This document shows, one piece after another, positions 21,301 through 29,899 of a DNA stretch of 31,813 nt. This DNA is from a virus: IMG/VR virus record IMGVR_UViG_3300027749_000343, positions 1 to 31,813 of that record. One strand, written 5' to 3'. Every line of letters begins with the position of its first letter. The stretch's first letter is position 1. The notes under the pieces were generated by a model. It saw only the letters and a list, made by a program, of their open reading frames with translations. It had not been told where the DNA came from and ran no database searches. The translations under genes were made by a program, and so were the position numbers.

Positions 21301-24272
21301 TCTCTAAGCCACTGCTTAAGCTTTCCAATAAACGACTTATCGCCCTCAAAACGAGCTGCCATAATATCAGTTGCATTAACAGCCCAGAATTCAGATGGGT
21401 TTGTATATTGATAGTTACTGTAATCTACAGAACCATTATTAAGCGCACTTTTTGCATCTGTTAATAATTGAGTGTTACCGCCCAAATGATAATCAAGAAG
21501 ATTCTTAAAGAAAGTCTTTAAAGTATTGTCTGTGCCTTTGTCGGCTTTTTTGGCGGCTTGAGATAAACGCTTAAGCCATAGCTTGCGAATTCCCATTTGA
21601 ACTGTTTCTGGCATCATGCGTTCTGTATGGTGCAAAATCTCGTGAACCGCAGTATCAGAATTGCCAGACCCTTTATATAAAGTCATCAAACGACTTAAGT
21701 CCTGATAGCTACCAGATGGGCTACCTTCTTTTGCCTGTTTAATAGATATAGCTAAGTCTTCTACAAGACTTGGATTGCGATTAATAAACCATGAAGCAAA
21801 GTCTACCGCTTGTTGATCAAGCTCACCGTTACGAACTGCCGCATTCATCTTTTCTAAAATAATGTTCTGGCCACGTTTCCTTGGTACTGGAACTCGTTCA
21901 ATTTTACTTTGATCTAAAATGGAAATAGCTTGATTAGTAAACACATCTGGAGAGATGCGGTCAGAATCAAACAATCTTTTAAGTCTATTTAACTCAATTC
22001 GCAATGATGGGGCGCGTTCTTCTATACCCTGAAAGACTGGTTGTGCTGTAGATAAACGCTCAATGTTTTCTGCTTGTGTTTTTGCTTCAGGAGCAGAAGC
22101 ATAATTATCTGGAGAAAAACCTTGTTGGATAGCCTGTTGATTAAACTGTTCAATTAACTTTGGATTTAATGGGCCATTTTCTAATTCAGCTCCATTAAAA
22201 TATTTAAGCTCAACTGGCAAGTATTTCCATCCCAATTCTTTAGCGGCCATAATTCTATGGTTGCCTTCATTAACATAAGGCGTTCCATCTTGAGCTACCG
22301 TAATAAATGGCACATAGTCTCCGCCATTATTTTTACTTTGAGGAAGTCTTCCAGTATCCCCCATAACTTGCTTTAATGAATCCAAATCTTTTTGACGAAC
22401 ATTTTTTTGCTCTTGATTTTCGCCTTGAATGGATGTCAAAATATCTATAGGAATTAATACATTTTGATTAAATGTTCCAGTTAATGAACCATATACTTTT
22501 GGAGCGCCTGATGGCTTGCGTCCATATTCATTTGAAATATCACGTTTTCCTTGAAGCCAATTTTGGCTTGGAATATCAGAACTAAACTTTAAAAGATTAG
22601 CTGGGCGTTCAATATTTTCTAATACTTGACCCTCTGGACTTGCTGGCTTTTCAATACCTTTTTGCACTTCTTGCGGTGTAAGCTCTGCAAGTTGTTTTTC
22701 AACATCCATAGACATGGATTCTGGCAGTTGAGCTTGAATAGTTTCTGCTGGTACTGAAGGAACAGTTTCTATGGGGGCTGGCTCTTGAATAGCCTCAACA
22801 GGAGGCGTTTCAACCTCTTCTGTTTTATTTGGTACACCCTGGGTCGCATCAAAAAAGGTTTTTAATTGAGTCTGAACTTCTGGATCTTGCACATTCATAC
22901 CATTGGCTGCTGCTCTATCAACAAGCTCTTCGTATGTACGTGGCATTTGAAGATTGTCTGGTTTTTTCGCAGCGCCAACATATTTCATAGCTTGTTGGGC
23001 GGCGGCGCCACCTCCTAACATCATTCCACCTTGAGCAACGGTAGCGGCTAAAGTATTTGCTGCGCCATCAAAGAAGTCTTTAAAACCAGCCTCTGGGTTA
23101 AGTCCGTAGCCCTTATCTACTGCAAATTGACCAGCATAAGTTAATTGCTCACCAGGTATTTCTTTGGCTAATGCTTTAGCAAAGTATGTAGAAAGGTCTT
23201 TGGTAGGTATATCTTTAGCAATTGCCTTAATACCTTTAAGCGTATCTCCTAATCCAAACTTTTCTCCAAGAACCTCAAATGATGCATACAACCCAGATCT
23301 AACTGCGGAGTCTGTTGTATCCATCCCAAGTCTTTTGCTTTGATCATAAGTTTGACCAAAAGACTGTGCAAACATTGACGCCAATACTGGGATTTCAGAT
23401 CCTGTAATAACGCTACCAGCTAATGCTGGAAGTTGTTGTGCTATGGAAGTAATTGCTCCCTCAAGAATGGCAACTGGTTTAGATGCTGGCTCGCCAATTG
23501 CTTGTGTATAACGATTAATGTTATCTAAGGTACGTGTTGTGTCTGTAGTGTCTACACCTAACATATCGCCAATAAAACGATTAATACCACCACCGCCTTG
23601 TAATATGCCAGCACCAGCTTTTGCGCCAGCCCGTTTTAAGACACGACCAGTTTCTTCAATACCAGTCATTTCTGGGCGTAGTCGGTAGTCTTGTTCTATT
23701 TGATATTCTGGTGGGGCTTCTTTAACTTCTCCATAAGGAGTCATCTTTCCTTGACCAGTAGCAGCCATGCGTTTAGCAGTAGACTCAGCAAAGTCTGGAG
23801 CCAATCCTTGCTCCATTAAAGATTGTTTACGAGCTTCTAAACGAGTATCAAATAAAGTTGGTGAAACAGTAGGGGTAAACCCTAACTGCTGATCTTTAAG
23901 TTGAGTATCTCTAGCGGTATAGTAATCATGGATTTGTTTAAAGCGTGGATCTACCGATGCTAGCCGTTCTCTTTCGGCTGGATTTGCCACATCATAAGCA
24001 CGTTGCAGAGGATTGCCAGCGCTAGGTAAGTACTCTCCCGTTGGCAATGTATCGGACGGGGCTGTAGTACCCTCTAAAACGCTTTTAGTAAGCTTTTCTT
24101 GGGCTGGAGCTATACCAGTTACCTGAAGTCCAGTCATAGGGTCATATGCTGGTTCTGCTTGTGGCTGTCTTTCCATGGTAAGACGTTTTGCCGTATTGCT
24201 AATTACAGACGGATCAGTACCGTCTGGAAATTCTAATATAGTTCCGTCAAATAATTGGGCTTCAATAGCCAT
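18381..24272 (-). CDS. Giant polyvalent virion protein with ParB-like and metallopeptidase-like motifs
   Basis: This 1963-residue protein is the largest in the window. The N-terminus (MAIEAQLFDGTILEFPDG) is a start often seen in phage internal virion proteins. Hydrophobic and Gly/Ala-rich helices lie at about 280-330 and 400-430. A ParB-like box EGNHRIMAAKELG is at 669-681. A zinc-peptidase-like HEILH is at 877-881. The segment from about 1440 (NPIFGVVNLVRDVKGAMYN) matches the LPD38-type domain of large polyvalent proteins. A coiled-coil-like tail ends it. Such multi-domain proteins are packed in phage capsids and ejected to protect DNA or alter the host. It sits downstream of the lytic transglycosylase gene in the virion cluster. 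The functions of the motifs are inferred. Confidence 0.85.
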   Translation of the reverse strand: MAIEAQLFDGTILEFPDGTDPSVISNTAKRLTMERQPQAEPAYDPMTGLQVTGIAPAQEKLTKSVLEGTTAPSDTLPTGEYLPSAGNPLQRAYDVANPAERERLASVDPRFKQIHDYYTARDTQLKDQQLGFTPTVSPTLFDTRLEARKQSLMEQGLAPDFAESTAKRMAATGQGKMTPYGEVKEAPPEYQIEQDYRLRPEMTGIEETGRVLKRAGAKAGAGILQGGGGINRFIGDMLGVDTTDTTRTLDNINRYTQAIGEPASKPVAILEGAITSIAQQLPALAGSVITGSEIPVLASMFAQSFGQTYDQSKRLGMDTTDSAVRSGLYASFEVLGEKFGLGDTLKGIKAIAKDIPTKDLSTYFAKALAKEIPGEQLTYAGQFAVDKGYGLNPEAGFKDFFDGAANTLAATVAQGGMMLGGGAAAQQAMKYVGAAKKPDNLQMPRTYEELVDRAAANGMNVQDPEVQTQLKTFFDATQGVPNKTEEVETPPVEAIQEPAPIETVPSVPAETIQAQLPESMSMDVEKQLAELTPQEVQKGIEKPASPEGQVLENIERPANLLKFSSDIPSQNWLQGKRDISNEYGRKPSGAPKVYGSLTGTFNQNVLIPIDILTSIQGENQEQKNVRQKDLDSLKQVMGDTGRLPQSKNNGGDYVPFITVAQDGTPYVNEGNHRIMAAKELGWKYLPVELKYFNGAELENGPLNPKLIEQFNQQAIQQGFSPDNYASAPEAKTQAENIERLSTAQPVFQGIEERAPSLRIELNRLKRLFDSDRISPDVFTNQAISILDQSKIERVPVPRKRGQNIILEKMNAAVRNGELDQQAVDFASWFINRNPSLVEDLAISIKQAKEGSPSGSYQDLSRLMTLYKGSGNSDTAVHEILHHTERMMPETVQMGIRKLWLKRLSQAAKKADKGTDNTLKTFFKNLLDYHLGGNTQLLTDAKSALNNGSVDYSNYQYTNPSEFWAVNATDIMAARFEGDKSFIGKLKQWLREFAQKAKSVFGLDSNAPIINALNSLSKADGKFQSQKLISEGRTFESIKRRTFKDKTGNQIVSEEKTPEMYKWTSPEDSLVLGFSKDSLLRNLVNKNIDTKRIQDAIKKEGKTIDDQFNVEQKETLYHGKVAGKTKDFLLDEVMPIINEMHSNKITLEQIQEYLHMRHAKERNDKMNEINKGNSSLQDQGSGVHTNVAKKYFENLSKEDKTKFDAIAKRIDNIITGTQEILVNSGAEERSLIETWRKTYENYVPLFREDDDFVSPPGTGLGQGFGIKGSFSKQATGSTKKVSDILANVIAQRERAIVRGEKIKVGQALYGLVLKNPNPNFWFAYSPDAVKSKKAAIQELDDLGIKDPEYVLNLIDAPRTPYVDKLTGQVGYRINTAILSQPNVFPVRINGKDRYIFFSNKDPRAAHMVAALRNMDVETLHDFENFIGKGTHWIAAVNTQYNPIFGVVNLVRDVKGAMYNLSSTELKGHQKEVASHIMSSMRGIAGVMAAERNGTARPNSEMAKMFIQFREDGGQTGYRDMLMRRKEEEQLISEGLRKLTDNRAKKMALSVLNQLSDFNDIMENSVRLAAYKTALDNGMSRDQAANLAKNLTVNFDRKGLLSRRINTYFAFFNAAVQGSVRIYETLFTKNSEGKTVISPTGRKIMAGGVGIGVMQSVMMAAAGFADDDPPEFIRERNFVIPVGGKKYVSIPYPLGFHVFPGIGRVTTDFVLNGGKNPTKALLNIASTSINAFNPLGGTGLGWQTITPTVAKPFVQIGANKDAFDRPIFREDRATKPTPGYSRSRETASSISKFLAEALNFMSGGTKYQKGLLSPTADEIDYLAGQVTGGVGRELTKTKDIISNLITGEETPAYRIPLLGRFYGDVDSNASQANTFYNNVVKMSNFEQEIKGRQAHKESTADFMKENPSARLWQRANSVENQITALKKERKELYEKDASKDQIKRKTDQMISVMRNFNQQVSNAEK

Positions 24273-24281
24273 AAAGCGCCC

Positions 24282-26258
24282 TTATTGTTTAATTGGATTG
24301 CCGTTTATATCAAATGAAATTCTACCAGATGGCACTGCCGTTGGGCTTGCTGCTGGTTGGTTTGTTCCAAATAGATTTTGAGATCCTCTTCTCAGCATAT
24401 CCAAGAATCCAGGCTCTTCTTTTTTAGGGACTGGGGGAGTTGGAATATAAGGCACATGACGTTTTTCCAATCCAATAGCTTTGAGTTGGTTATATTCCAT
24501 ATTGTTAATATCTTGTGCTGCTCGGATATATTCATCTGAATCAGGAGGGTTTTCTCCCATAGTTTTAACTGCCAGCTTATAAGCGGCTTTTTTAGCAACA
24601 GCCTCTAATGCATGATTAACTTGGGTGTTAATTTTAGTTTCAGTTGCTGTATTAGCAGTTTCTTTACTTAATAAAAGTCTTTCTTCTGCATTTATTGTTC
24701 GTGCTTTACGAGCTTCATCTTCACTCTCAAATCTTGCTTTTGCATTGATTGCCCGTTCTTTGCGGATTTCATCAAGACTCTTAAGTTGATCTTGTCTATA
24801 GTCAGATAATTCTTTGGCTCGCAATCCGCCTAACTCAGATTTATCTAACGCAGTCAAATCAGCAGAACGGGCCTTCTTTAACGCGCCATAAGTACTAATG
24901 CCTTGTTCTGCACCTTTACCAAAATTAGCCATCGTATAGGGAGATGTGCCGCTCATCATTCCAAAGCCACCTTGCATTATTGCAAGAGCCACATCTTGTA
25001 AAGAGCCAGATTTTAAAGCCTCTCGTTCTTTGGCATTTCTAGCAATAAACTGTTCAAAAGCATCCAATGATTTTGGTGGTTTTGTTCCATATAAATCTTC
25101 AGATGAATATGGCGCATATGCATCGTCTACATATAATCCAGCAGTATTTGCTGGATTATATGTACTTTCAAATGGAGCATAAGCATCATCTATATATTGT
25201 GGTTGTTTTGGCATAAACTCACCTTTGCCGTATGGATCTTCTCCAACAAGGCTATCTTGATCAGTTCCGCTATATCCTTTAATACCACCGCCGTTTGAAT
25301 ACTTAACATAACTTTGTGTCTCAATTGGCAAAGATTCAATTCCGCGACCACGTTTAAGCATTTCAGATATACGACCCGGACCAGCATTATAAGCAGCCAA
25401 ACCTAATGTGGGATCTTTAAAAGTATCTACTTGTTTTTTCAAATAACGAGCGCCACCCAATAAGTTTTCATATGCATCTTTACGATTAACATTAACTTCC
25501 TTGGCAGCAGCTTCCATTAATTGCATTGGACCAAAGGCGCCAGATTTAGATACTGCATTAGCTGGATCTCTATGACCGCCAGTTTCTTTATATAAAGCAT
25601 GAAGCATAAGCTCTGGATCTAAGCCAACTTGTTTGGCGGCAGCAATAGCATCAGCTTCATATGGATGTGTGCCTCTTTTAGAAGCAGGAATTCCGGCATG
25701 TTTGACTTGCTCTACTGCAGCTTTTTCTGCTTCATAAGAACGAGGCAAGGAATCTTTAACTGATTCAAGAACTCGTGGAATACCAGCAATTGCATTACTT
25801 GTGCTTGCCTTAATTCTAGCAAGCATTGCCATCATTTTATTTTCATCTCTTAATGCCTGAAGATCTTCTTCATCAGCATCTTCATCATCAGCTTCTCCAC
25901 CATTAGCAAAAGCCACAATTCCACCACCAGCCATACCTTGTGGCATACCTGTGGGTAGCCGAGCAACTCCGGGCTGGTTCTCTGGAAGAGCCATTTGTGG
26001 TGGCATTTGTTGAGGTAATGCTTGAGGAATTCCTTGGGGAATTTGTGGTGGTACTTGAGGTTGAGGCGCGGCTTCATTTAATACATCAACAGCCACAGTA
26101 GATGCTGGAGGTTGTGGCGTATTCTGTAAATGCTGACGGCGCTGAATCTCAGCTAAGGCTAAGAATTGAGGAACTACGCTATTCGGATCGCGGGCGTAAT
26201 TGACTAATGTACCTTGTGGTACATCCTTTAACTGTTCAGATAATTGAGCAATATTCAT
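24282..26258 (-). CDS. Internal virion protein with SLT lytic transglycosylase domain
   Basis: A 658-residue protein. Its N-terminus (to about 45) ends VPQFLALAEIQRRQ, a recurrent phage motif, and is followed by a Pro/Gln-rich linker. An SLT domain spans about 205-325 with catalytic Glu225 in YKETGGHRDP, SKSGAFGPMQLM (237-248) and AAYNAGPGRI (288-297). It would cut peptidoglycan during DNA entry, like T7 gp16. The C-terminal half is Lys/Glu/Ala-rich and helical. A GGGIVAFANGGE motif at 111-122 also occurs in related form in neighbouring virion proteins. The order on the transcript is the tail-like gene, fibre-like gene, 597-aa protein, 386-aa protein, this gene, then the polyvalent protein. 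Confidence 0.9.
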   Translation of the reverse strand: MNIAQLSEQLKDVPQGTLVNYARDPNSVVPQFLALAEIQRRQHLQNTPQPPASTVAVDVLNEAAPQPQVPPQIPQGIPQALPQQMPPQMALPENQPGVARLPTGMPQGMAGGGIVAFANGGEADDEDADEEDLQALRDENKMMAMLARIKASTSNAIAGIPRVLESVKDSLPRSYEAEKAAVEQVKHAGIPASKRGTHPYEADAIAAAKQVGLDPELMLHALYKETGGHRDPANAVSKSGAFGPMQLMEAAAKEVNVNRKDAYENLLGGARYLKKQVDTFKDPTLGLAAYNAGPGRISEMLKRGRGIESLPIETQSYVKYSNGGGIKGYSGTDQDSLVGEDPYGKGEFMPKQPQYIDDAYAPFESTYNPANTAGLYVDDAYAPYSSEDLYGTKPPKSLDAFEQFIARNAKEREALKSGSLQDVALAIMQGGFGMMSGTSPYTMANFGKGAEQGISTYGALKKARSADLTALDKSELGGLRAKELSDYRQDQLKSLDEIRKERAINAKARFESEDEARKARTINAEERLLLSKETANTATETKINTQVNHALEAVAKKAAYKLAVKTMGENPPDSDEYIRAAQDINNMEYNQLKAIGLEKRHVPYIPTPPVPKKEEPGFLDMLRRGSQNLFGTNQPAASPTAVPSGRISFDINGNPIKQ

Positions 26259-26260
26259 AG

Positions 26261-27421
26261 TTAACCTAATAATTGATGCAAACGAATGTCATTTAAACCA
26301 GATTTAACAAGACCGCCTTTTTTAAATCCTAATGCTTTATACATTAAACCAGCGCCACCTAAGGACGTTAAAAGACCAAGCGATTGAGACAGTCCACTAG
26401 AACCAGCTTGTGTTCCTTGTTGAATTCCTTGATTTGTTCCTGTTGATAGCTGGCTAGTAATTGGCAGTCCAGCTAACTGTTGATTTGCAAATTGAAGTTG
26501 TTGATAGGGGAAATTTTGTTGTTGTAAGCCGAACTGATTCTGCATAGCCAACTGAGCCAACTTAGCTTGAGATTCTTGCGCTGCAATATTACCCAAAGTA
26601 CCGCCTGCTTGAGTAGCGCCATTATATCCAGCTTGCGCTCCAGCAACACCTTGTAAGCCAACTTGAGAACCTTGCATAGCGGTTTGAAGTCCTTGAAGAC
26701 CAACTTGTTGTCCTTGCATACCAGCCTGAAGACCCTGAAGACCTAAGTTAGCGCCAAACTGTTGAGCTTGTTGTGCATTTTGATAGGCTTGTTGTTGTCC
26801 TGTAGCTTCAATTCCAGCTAGACGATTCTGTAAACCGCGATTAGCTTCTGCTTGTTGAAGCGTTAAACGATTGCCACCAAATGCACCAGAACCTACAGAC
26901 TGAGCAGCCATTTGAGGCGCTTGAATTTGATAGTCTCTAACTGCTTGTTGTTTTTGATAATCAACCACATTCTGCATATATGGCGACATATACTGTGCCA
27001 TATACTCTGGGCTTGTAGCTTGAGCTGTATACGCATCTCCAGCACGACTTGCTGCTGTACCCATAGTTGCACCAGTCTCACCATACTTAGGAGCTTGTGC
27101 GCCATATGCAGCGCCTTGTGCGCCATACTCTAAAGCAATAGGGGCGTTACTTAATGAACCCTGTCCACCAGCCTGAGCTAAAGAAGAACCACGGGCAAAT
27201 CCAGTAGGAAGGTTTAAATTAGCTGCGCCAACATAAGACTGGTTTAATAGTCCCGGAGTCTGTTGGTTTGCAATTAAGTTTTGACTACGGGTTAAGTAAT
27301 CAGAAACATAAGGCTGTATATAAGGAGATAATGTACCAGTATTTGTTCCAGTAGTCGTTTGATTTGTGGTCTGCTGACTTGTTGGGCTTGATGGTAGTGG
27401 ATTTGGGTCAAATAATCCCAT
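26261..27421 (-). CDS. Gln/Ala/Gly-rich virion protein with LQG repeats
   Basis: A 386-residue protein rich in Gln, Ala and Gly, starting MGLFDPNPLP. It has a conserved YMSPYMQNVVDYQKQQA segment found in many phage internal or DNA-transfer proteins. Near residues 225-265 a 14-residue unit GLQGLQAGMQGQQV is repeated with small changes. The C-terminus has KKGGLVKSGL, a GG motif shared with neighbours. It is probably a virion internal or ejection protein; no enzymatic motif is seen. Confidence 0.75.
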   Translation of the reverse strand: MGLFDPNPLPSSPTSQQTTNQTTTGTNTGTLSPYIQPYVSDYLTRSQNLIANQQTPGLLNQSYVGAANLNLPTGFARGSSLAQAGGQGSLSNAPIALEYGAQGAAYGAQAPKYGETGATMGTAASRAGDAYTAQATSPEYMAQYMSPYMQNVVDYQKQQAVRDYQIQAPQMAAQSVGSGAFGGNRLTLQQAEANRGLQNRLAGIEATGQQQAYQNAQQAQQFGANLGLQGLQAGMQGQQVGLQGLQTAMQGSQVGLQGVAGAQAGYNGATQAGGTLGNIAAQESQAKLAQLAMQNQFGLQQQNFPYQQLQFANQQLAGLPITSQLSTGTNQGIQQGTQAGSSGLSQSLGLLTSLGGAGLMYKALGFKKGGLVKSGLNDIRLHQLLG

Positions 27422-27424
27422 AAT

Positions 27425-29218
27425 TTAATTCCTTGGTAAAAATTTATCTGCGTTAATCTGTTTACCCTGTTTAGGGTTTCCTGTCCTAGCTCTGCGAATC
27501 TTGTCCATCATTTTGTATAGATGTTTAGCTCCAGCGTCAGTAGAGCCATTACCTAAATGACTTACTACATCGGCTGGTATTACAAATTCTCCGTCAGCCA
27601 AACGAGCGGGCTGTTGTCCGCCAATATTAGCCACAATACTATCACTCATTCCATCACCGGGACCCTTTAACAACTTACCGCCCGCGGCATATCCACCTAA
27701 ATCTGCAATCCCACCATCAGCGTACATAAGACCGCCTTGGGCCGCGTTTCTTGTTTGGTAATTAAAAAGATATGGGTTATATACTGAACCCATATTCTGA
27801 TTAGAACTCATGGTTGGAAACGAAACCATTGCGGGGCTTTGTGCAGCTGGCGCTCTAGTTGGGGTAGAAGTAGTTGTAGTATATGTTGGGTTGCTAGATT
27901 GTGTACTAGCTTGAGTACCAGCACCTCCACCAGATCCACCACCAGCGCTTCCAGCCCCACTGCTTAAAAGCTTTAAACCTAAAGCAGCTTTCGCAGCATT
28001 TGTTGGGGTTATCCAAGATGGGGCGCCGTATGTATTTCCGAGTATCCCACTTCCAGCAGGAGCAGGTCCAGTACCAACAACAGCTCCCGCATCTTCTGCT
28101 GCTTGTGTAGCAGCTAATTTAGCTAATTGCGCCTCAGTAAGGGATCCACTAGGTATTGCATTAGCGGCCTCAAGAGCAGTAATTCCAGTAGGTACAGCAG
28201 TAGCCGCAGGAGTAGCGGCAGTAATAGCAGCAGCTTGTTCCGCCGCAGTAAGACCACCATATGATCCACTAGTGCCAGCCAAACCACCAAATACATCTGC
28301 GCCAGCACCAGCCCCAATACCAGCTTCAGTGCCTGCTGCACCCTCTAAAAACGGCAAAAACTCTGGCGCGGCTGCGGCCCCAGCAGCTAAAGCAAGCATT
28401 GTTAACCCGGGTTGAACGTCTTTTTGAAAGCTAAATCCAGATCCACCAGTTTCAGCCAAATTAGCTATACGTTGTACATTTTGATTGCGGGCTTGCCCAA
28501 AATTTTGGCTAACAATAGAATCAATTTGATCTGTAGAAAGACCAGCTTTTTGTGCTTCTGGGATCATGCTTTTAATTGCTTCTTGGTTTGCGGTGTTTCT
28601 TTCTCCGCGGTTTTGACCAACTTGCCAACCCATTTGATGCGCTTTAAAACCAAGCTCATTCTTATAATAAGCTGCTGGATCTATTTCTTTAATCTTTTGA
28701 AGCTGGTTATATTCGTTATCGTAGTTATCATTTCCTTGATACTTTCCAATAATAGTACTGCCTAATTTATCAGCAACTGTACTGTAAAATTGTTTTGGAT
28801 CTGACTTTTTTAAATCAAACAATGATTGAATTTCTGTGGGGTCACTTGCAATAGGGCTAATATATGGGTCATCACGAGCTTCTTTAGTAGCTACAATTGC
28901 TCCACTTTTATCAACCAAATTCCCGTTATCATCGTTAGAATAAGTAGGTTTGGCTTCTACATATCTACCGCTATCATCAAAATTACCTTGAGTGGGGCCG
29001 CCTTCCTCAAAGCGCCGTATAGATGCAATACCACCTCTAGCCATCATTTGCCCACTATAAGCATCGGTTTTGGGGTCATATCCCGCATTAATTGCAGAAG
29101 AACTTACGGGCGTTTGTGCAGAAGTAGCATACTGAGATGCACTTTGGTTGCTTCCGGGATAGACGTCATTTTGCCCAAGTGCTGGCGTGTTCAATCCCAT
29201 TATTCCGTCAGAATACAT
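27425..29218 (-). CDS. Glycine-rich virion structural protein, 597 aa
   Basis: The protein has a short conserved N-terminus (MYSDGIMGLNTPALGQ) with a GGIASIRRFEEGG motif, a charged helical part, then a long Ala/Gly/Thr-rich low-complexity region (about 270-440). The C-terminus has a GGLMYADGGIADLGG segment, then KLLKGPGDGMSDSIVANIGG and ARLADGEFVIPADVV with SHLGNGSTDAGAK, a C-terminal module very common in tail-associated phage proteins. AAGGAC precedes the ATG. Structural or ejection role inferred. Confidence 0.75.
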   Translation of the reverse strand: MYSDGIMGLNTPALGQNDVYPGSNQSASQYATSAQTPVSSSAINAGYDPKTDAYSGQMMARGGIASIRRFEEGGPTQGNFDDSGRYVEAKPTYSNDDNGNLVDKSGAIVATKEARDDPYISPIASDPTEIQSLFDLKKSDPKQFYSTVADKLGSTIIGKYQGNDNYDNEYNQLQKIKEIDPAAYYKNELGFKAHQMGWQVGQNRGERNTANQEAIKSMIPEAQKAGLSTDQIDSIVSQNFGQARNQNVQRIANLAETGGSGFSFQKDVQPGLTMLALAAGAAAAPEFLPFLEGAAGTEAGIGAGAGADVFGGLAGTSGSYGGLTAAEQAAAITAATPAATAVPTGITALEAANAIPSGSLTEAQLAKLAATQAAEDAGAVVGTGPAPAGSGILGNTYGAPSWITPTNAAKAALGLKLLSSGAGSAGGGSGGGAGTQASTQSSNPTYTTTTSTPTRAPAAQSPAMVSFPTMSSNQNMGSVYNPYLFNYQTRNAAQGGLMYADGGIADLGGYAAGGKLLKGPGDGMSDSIVANIGGQQPARLADGEFVIPADVVSHLGNGSTDAGAKHLYKMMDKIRRARTGNPKQGKQINADKFLPRN

Positions 29219-29254
29219 AGAAGTCCTTCTTAATATTTGCTGATTTTATCATGT

Positions 29255-29899
29255 CTATAGCCTTGATACAAAAGATAATGTAACCACTACAGACGGGCTA
29301 ACAGGTCTAGCATAGGGGGTTGTAAGCGCTGGCAAACTAACTAAAGACACGGAGTTAAAGTCCGTAGCCCAGTACAAAGCAACACTATCCCCAGTATTTA
29401 AAGAAACAAAGAAGTTGGCTGCCGCAAGTGCATAGTTAAACTCGGTGGCGTTTTTCCTTGCTGGAAGCACAATTCTACTGGCAGTAGCTGTTATATCTGC
29501 CCCATTTTTACGCAACCAAATATCTGCATAGTGGATTTGATTGTCATTATTTTGAACTTGGATACTAAACTGAAGGTTATAAATTCCGTTTTGGGACACA
29601 GTAATAGCGCTATTTGCCAAGGTCATGCCACTAGAATAGTCAGCAGTATTAAGGGTAACTAGCGTAGCGGTATTAGCCGTAGCGGTTACATTGGAGTTAT
29701 TCTGAACAGATATATAGGTATTTCCCAAATACTGCCCACCAGTAGCCCCCAATAGCGCCCCGGTAACGTTATCTACTTGGTTAAAGTATAGGCGTAATGC
29801 ATTGCTAAATTGATCTTGATAGTTTTGGTTGTACTCTACTGGCCCAATAGGTAAGTTAGGAGCAATTGTATTACGGATGCTTATAGCGTTTGATGCCAT
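29255..29899 (-). CDS. C1q/TNF-like virion fibre protein
   Basis: A 214-residue protein whose C-terminal two-thirds form a beta-rich pattern like a C1q/TNF jelly roll: GIYNLQFSIQVQN, YADIWLRKNG, FFVSLNTGDSVALYW and VVVTLSFVSRL. The N-terminus (PNLPIGPVEYNQNYQDQFSN) may be the virion-attachment part. Such trimeric domains are used by phage fibres or head decorations to bind surfaces. It overlaps the upstream tail-protein gene by one base. Confidence 0.75.
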   Translation of the reverse strand: MASNAISIRNTIAPNLPIGPVEYNQNYQDQFSNALRLYFNQVDNVTGALLGATGGQYLGNTYISVQNNSNVTATANTATLVTLNTADYSSGMTLANSAITVSQNGIYNLQFSIQVQNNDNQIHYADIWLRKNGADITATASRIVLPARKNATEFNYALAAANFFVSLNTGDSVALYWATDFNSVSLVSLPALTTPYARPVSPSVVVTLSFVSRL

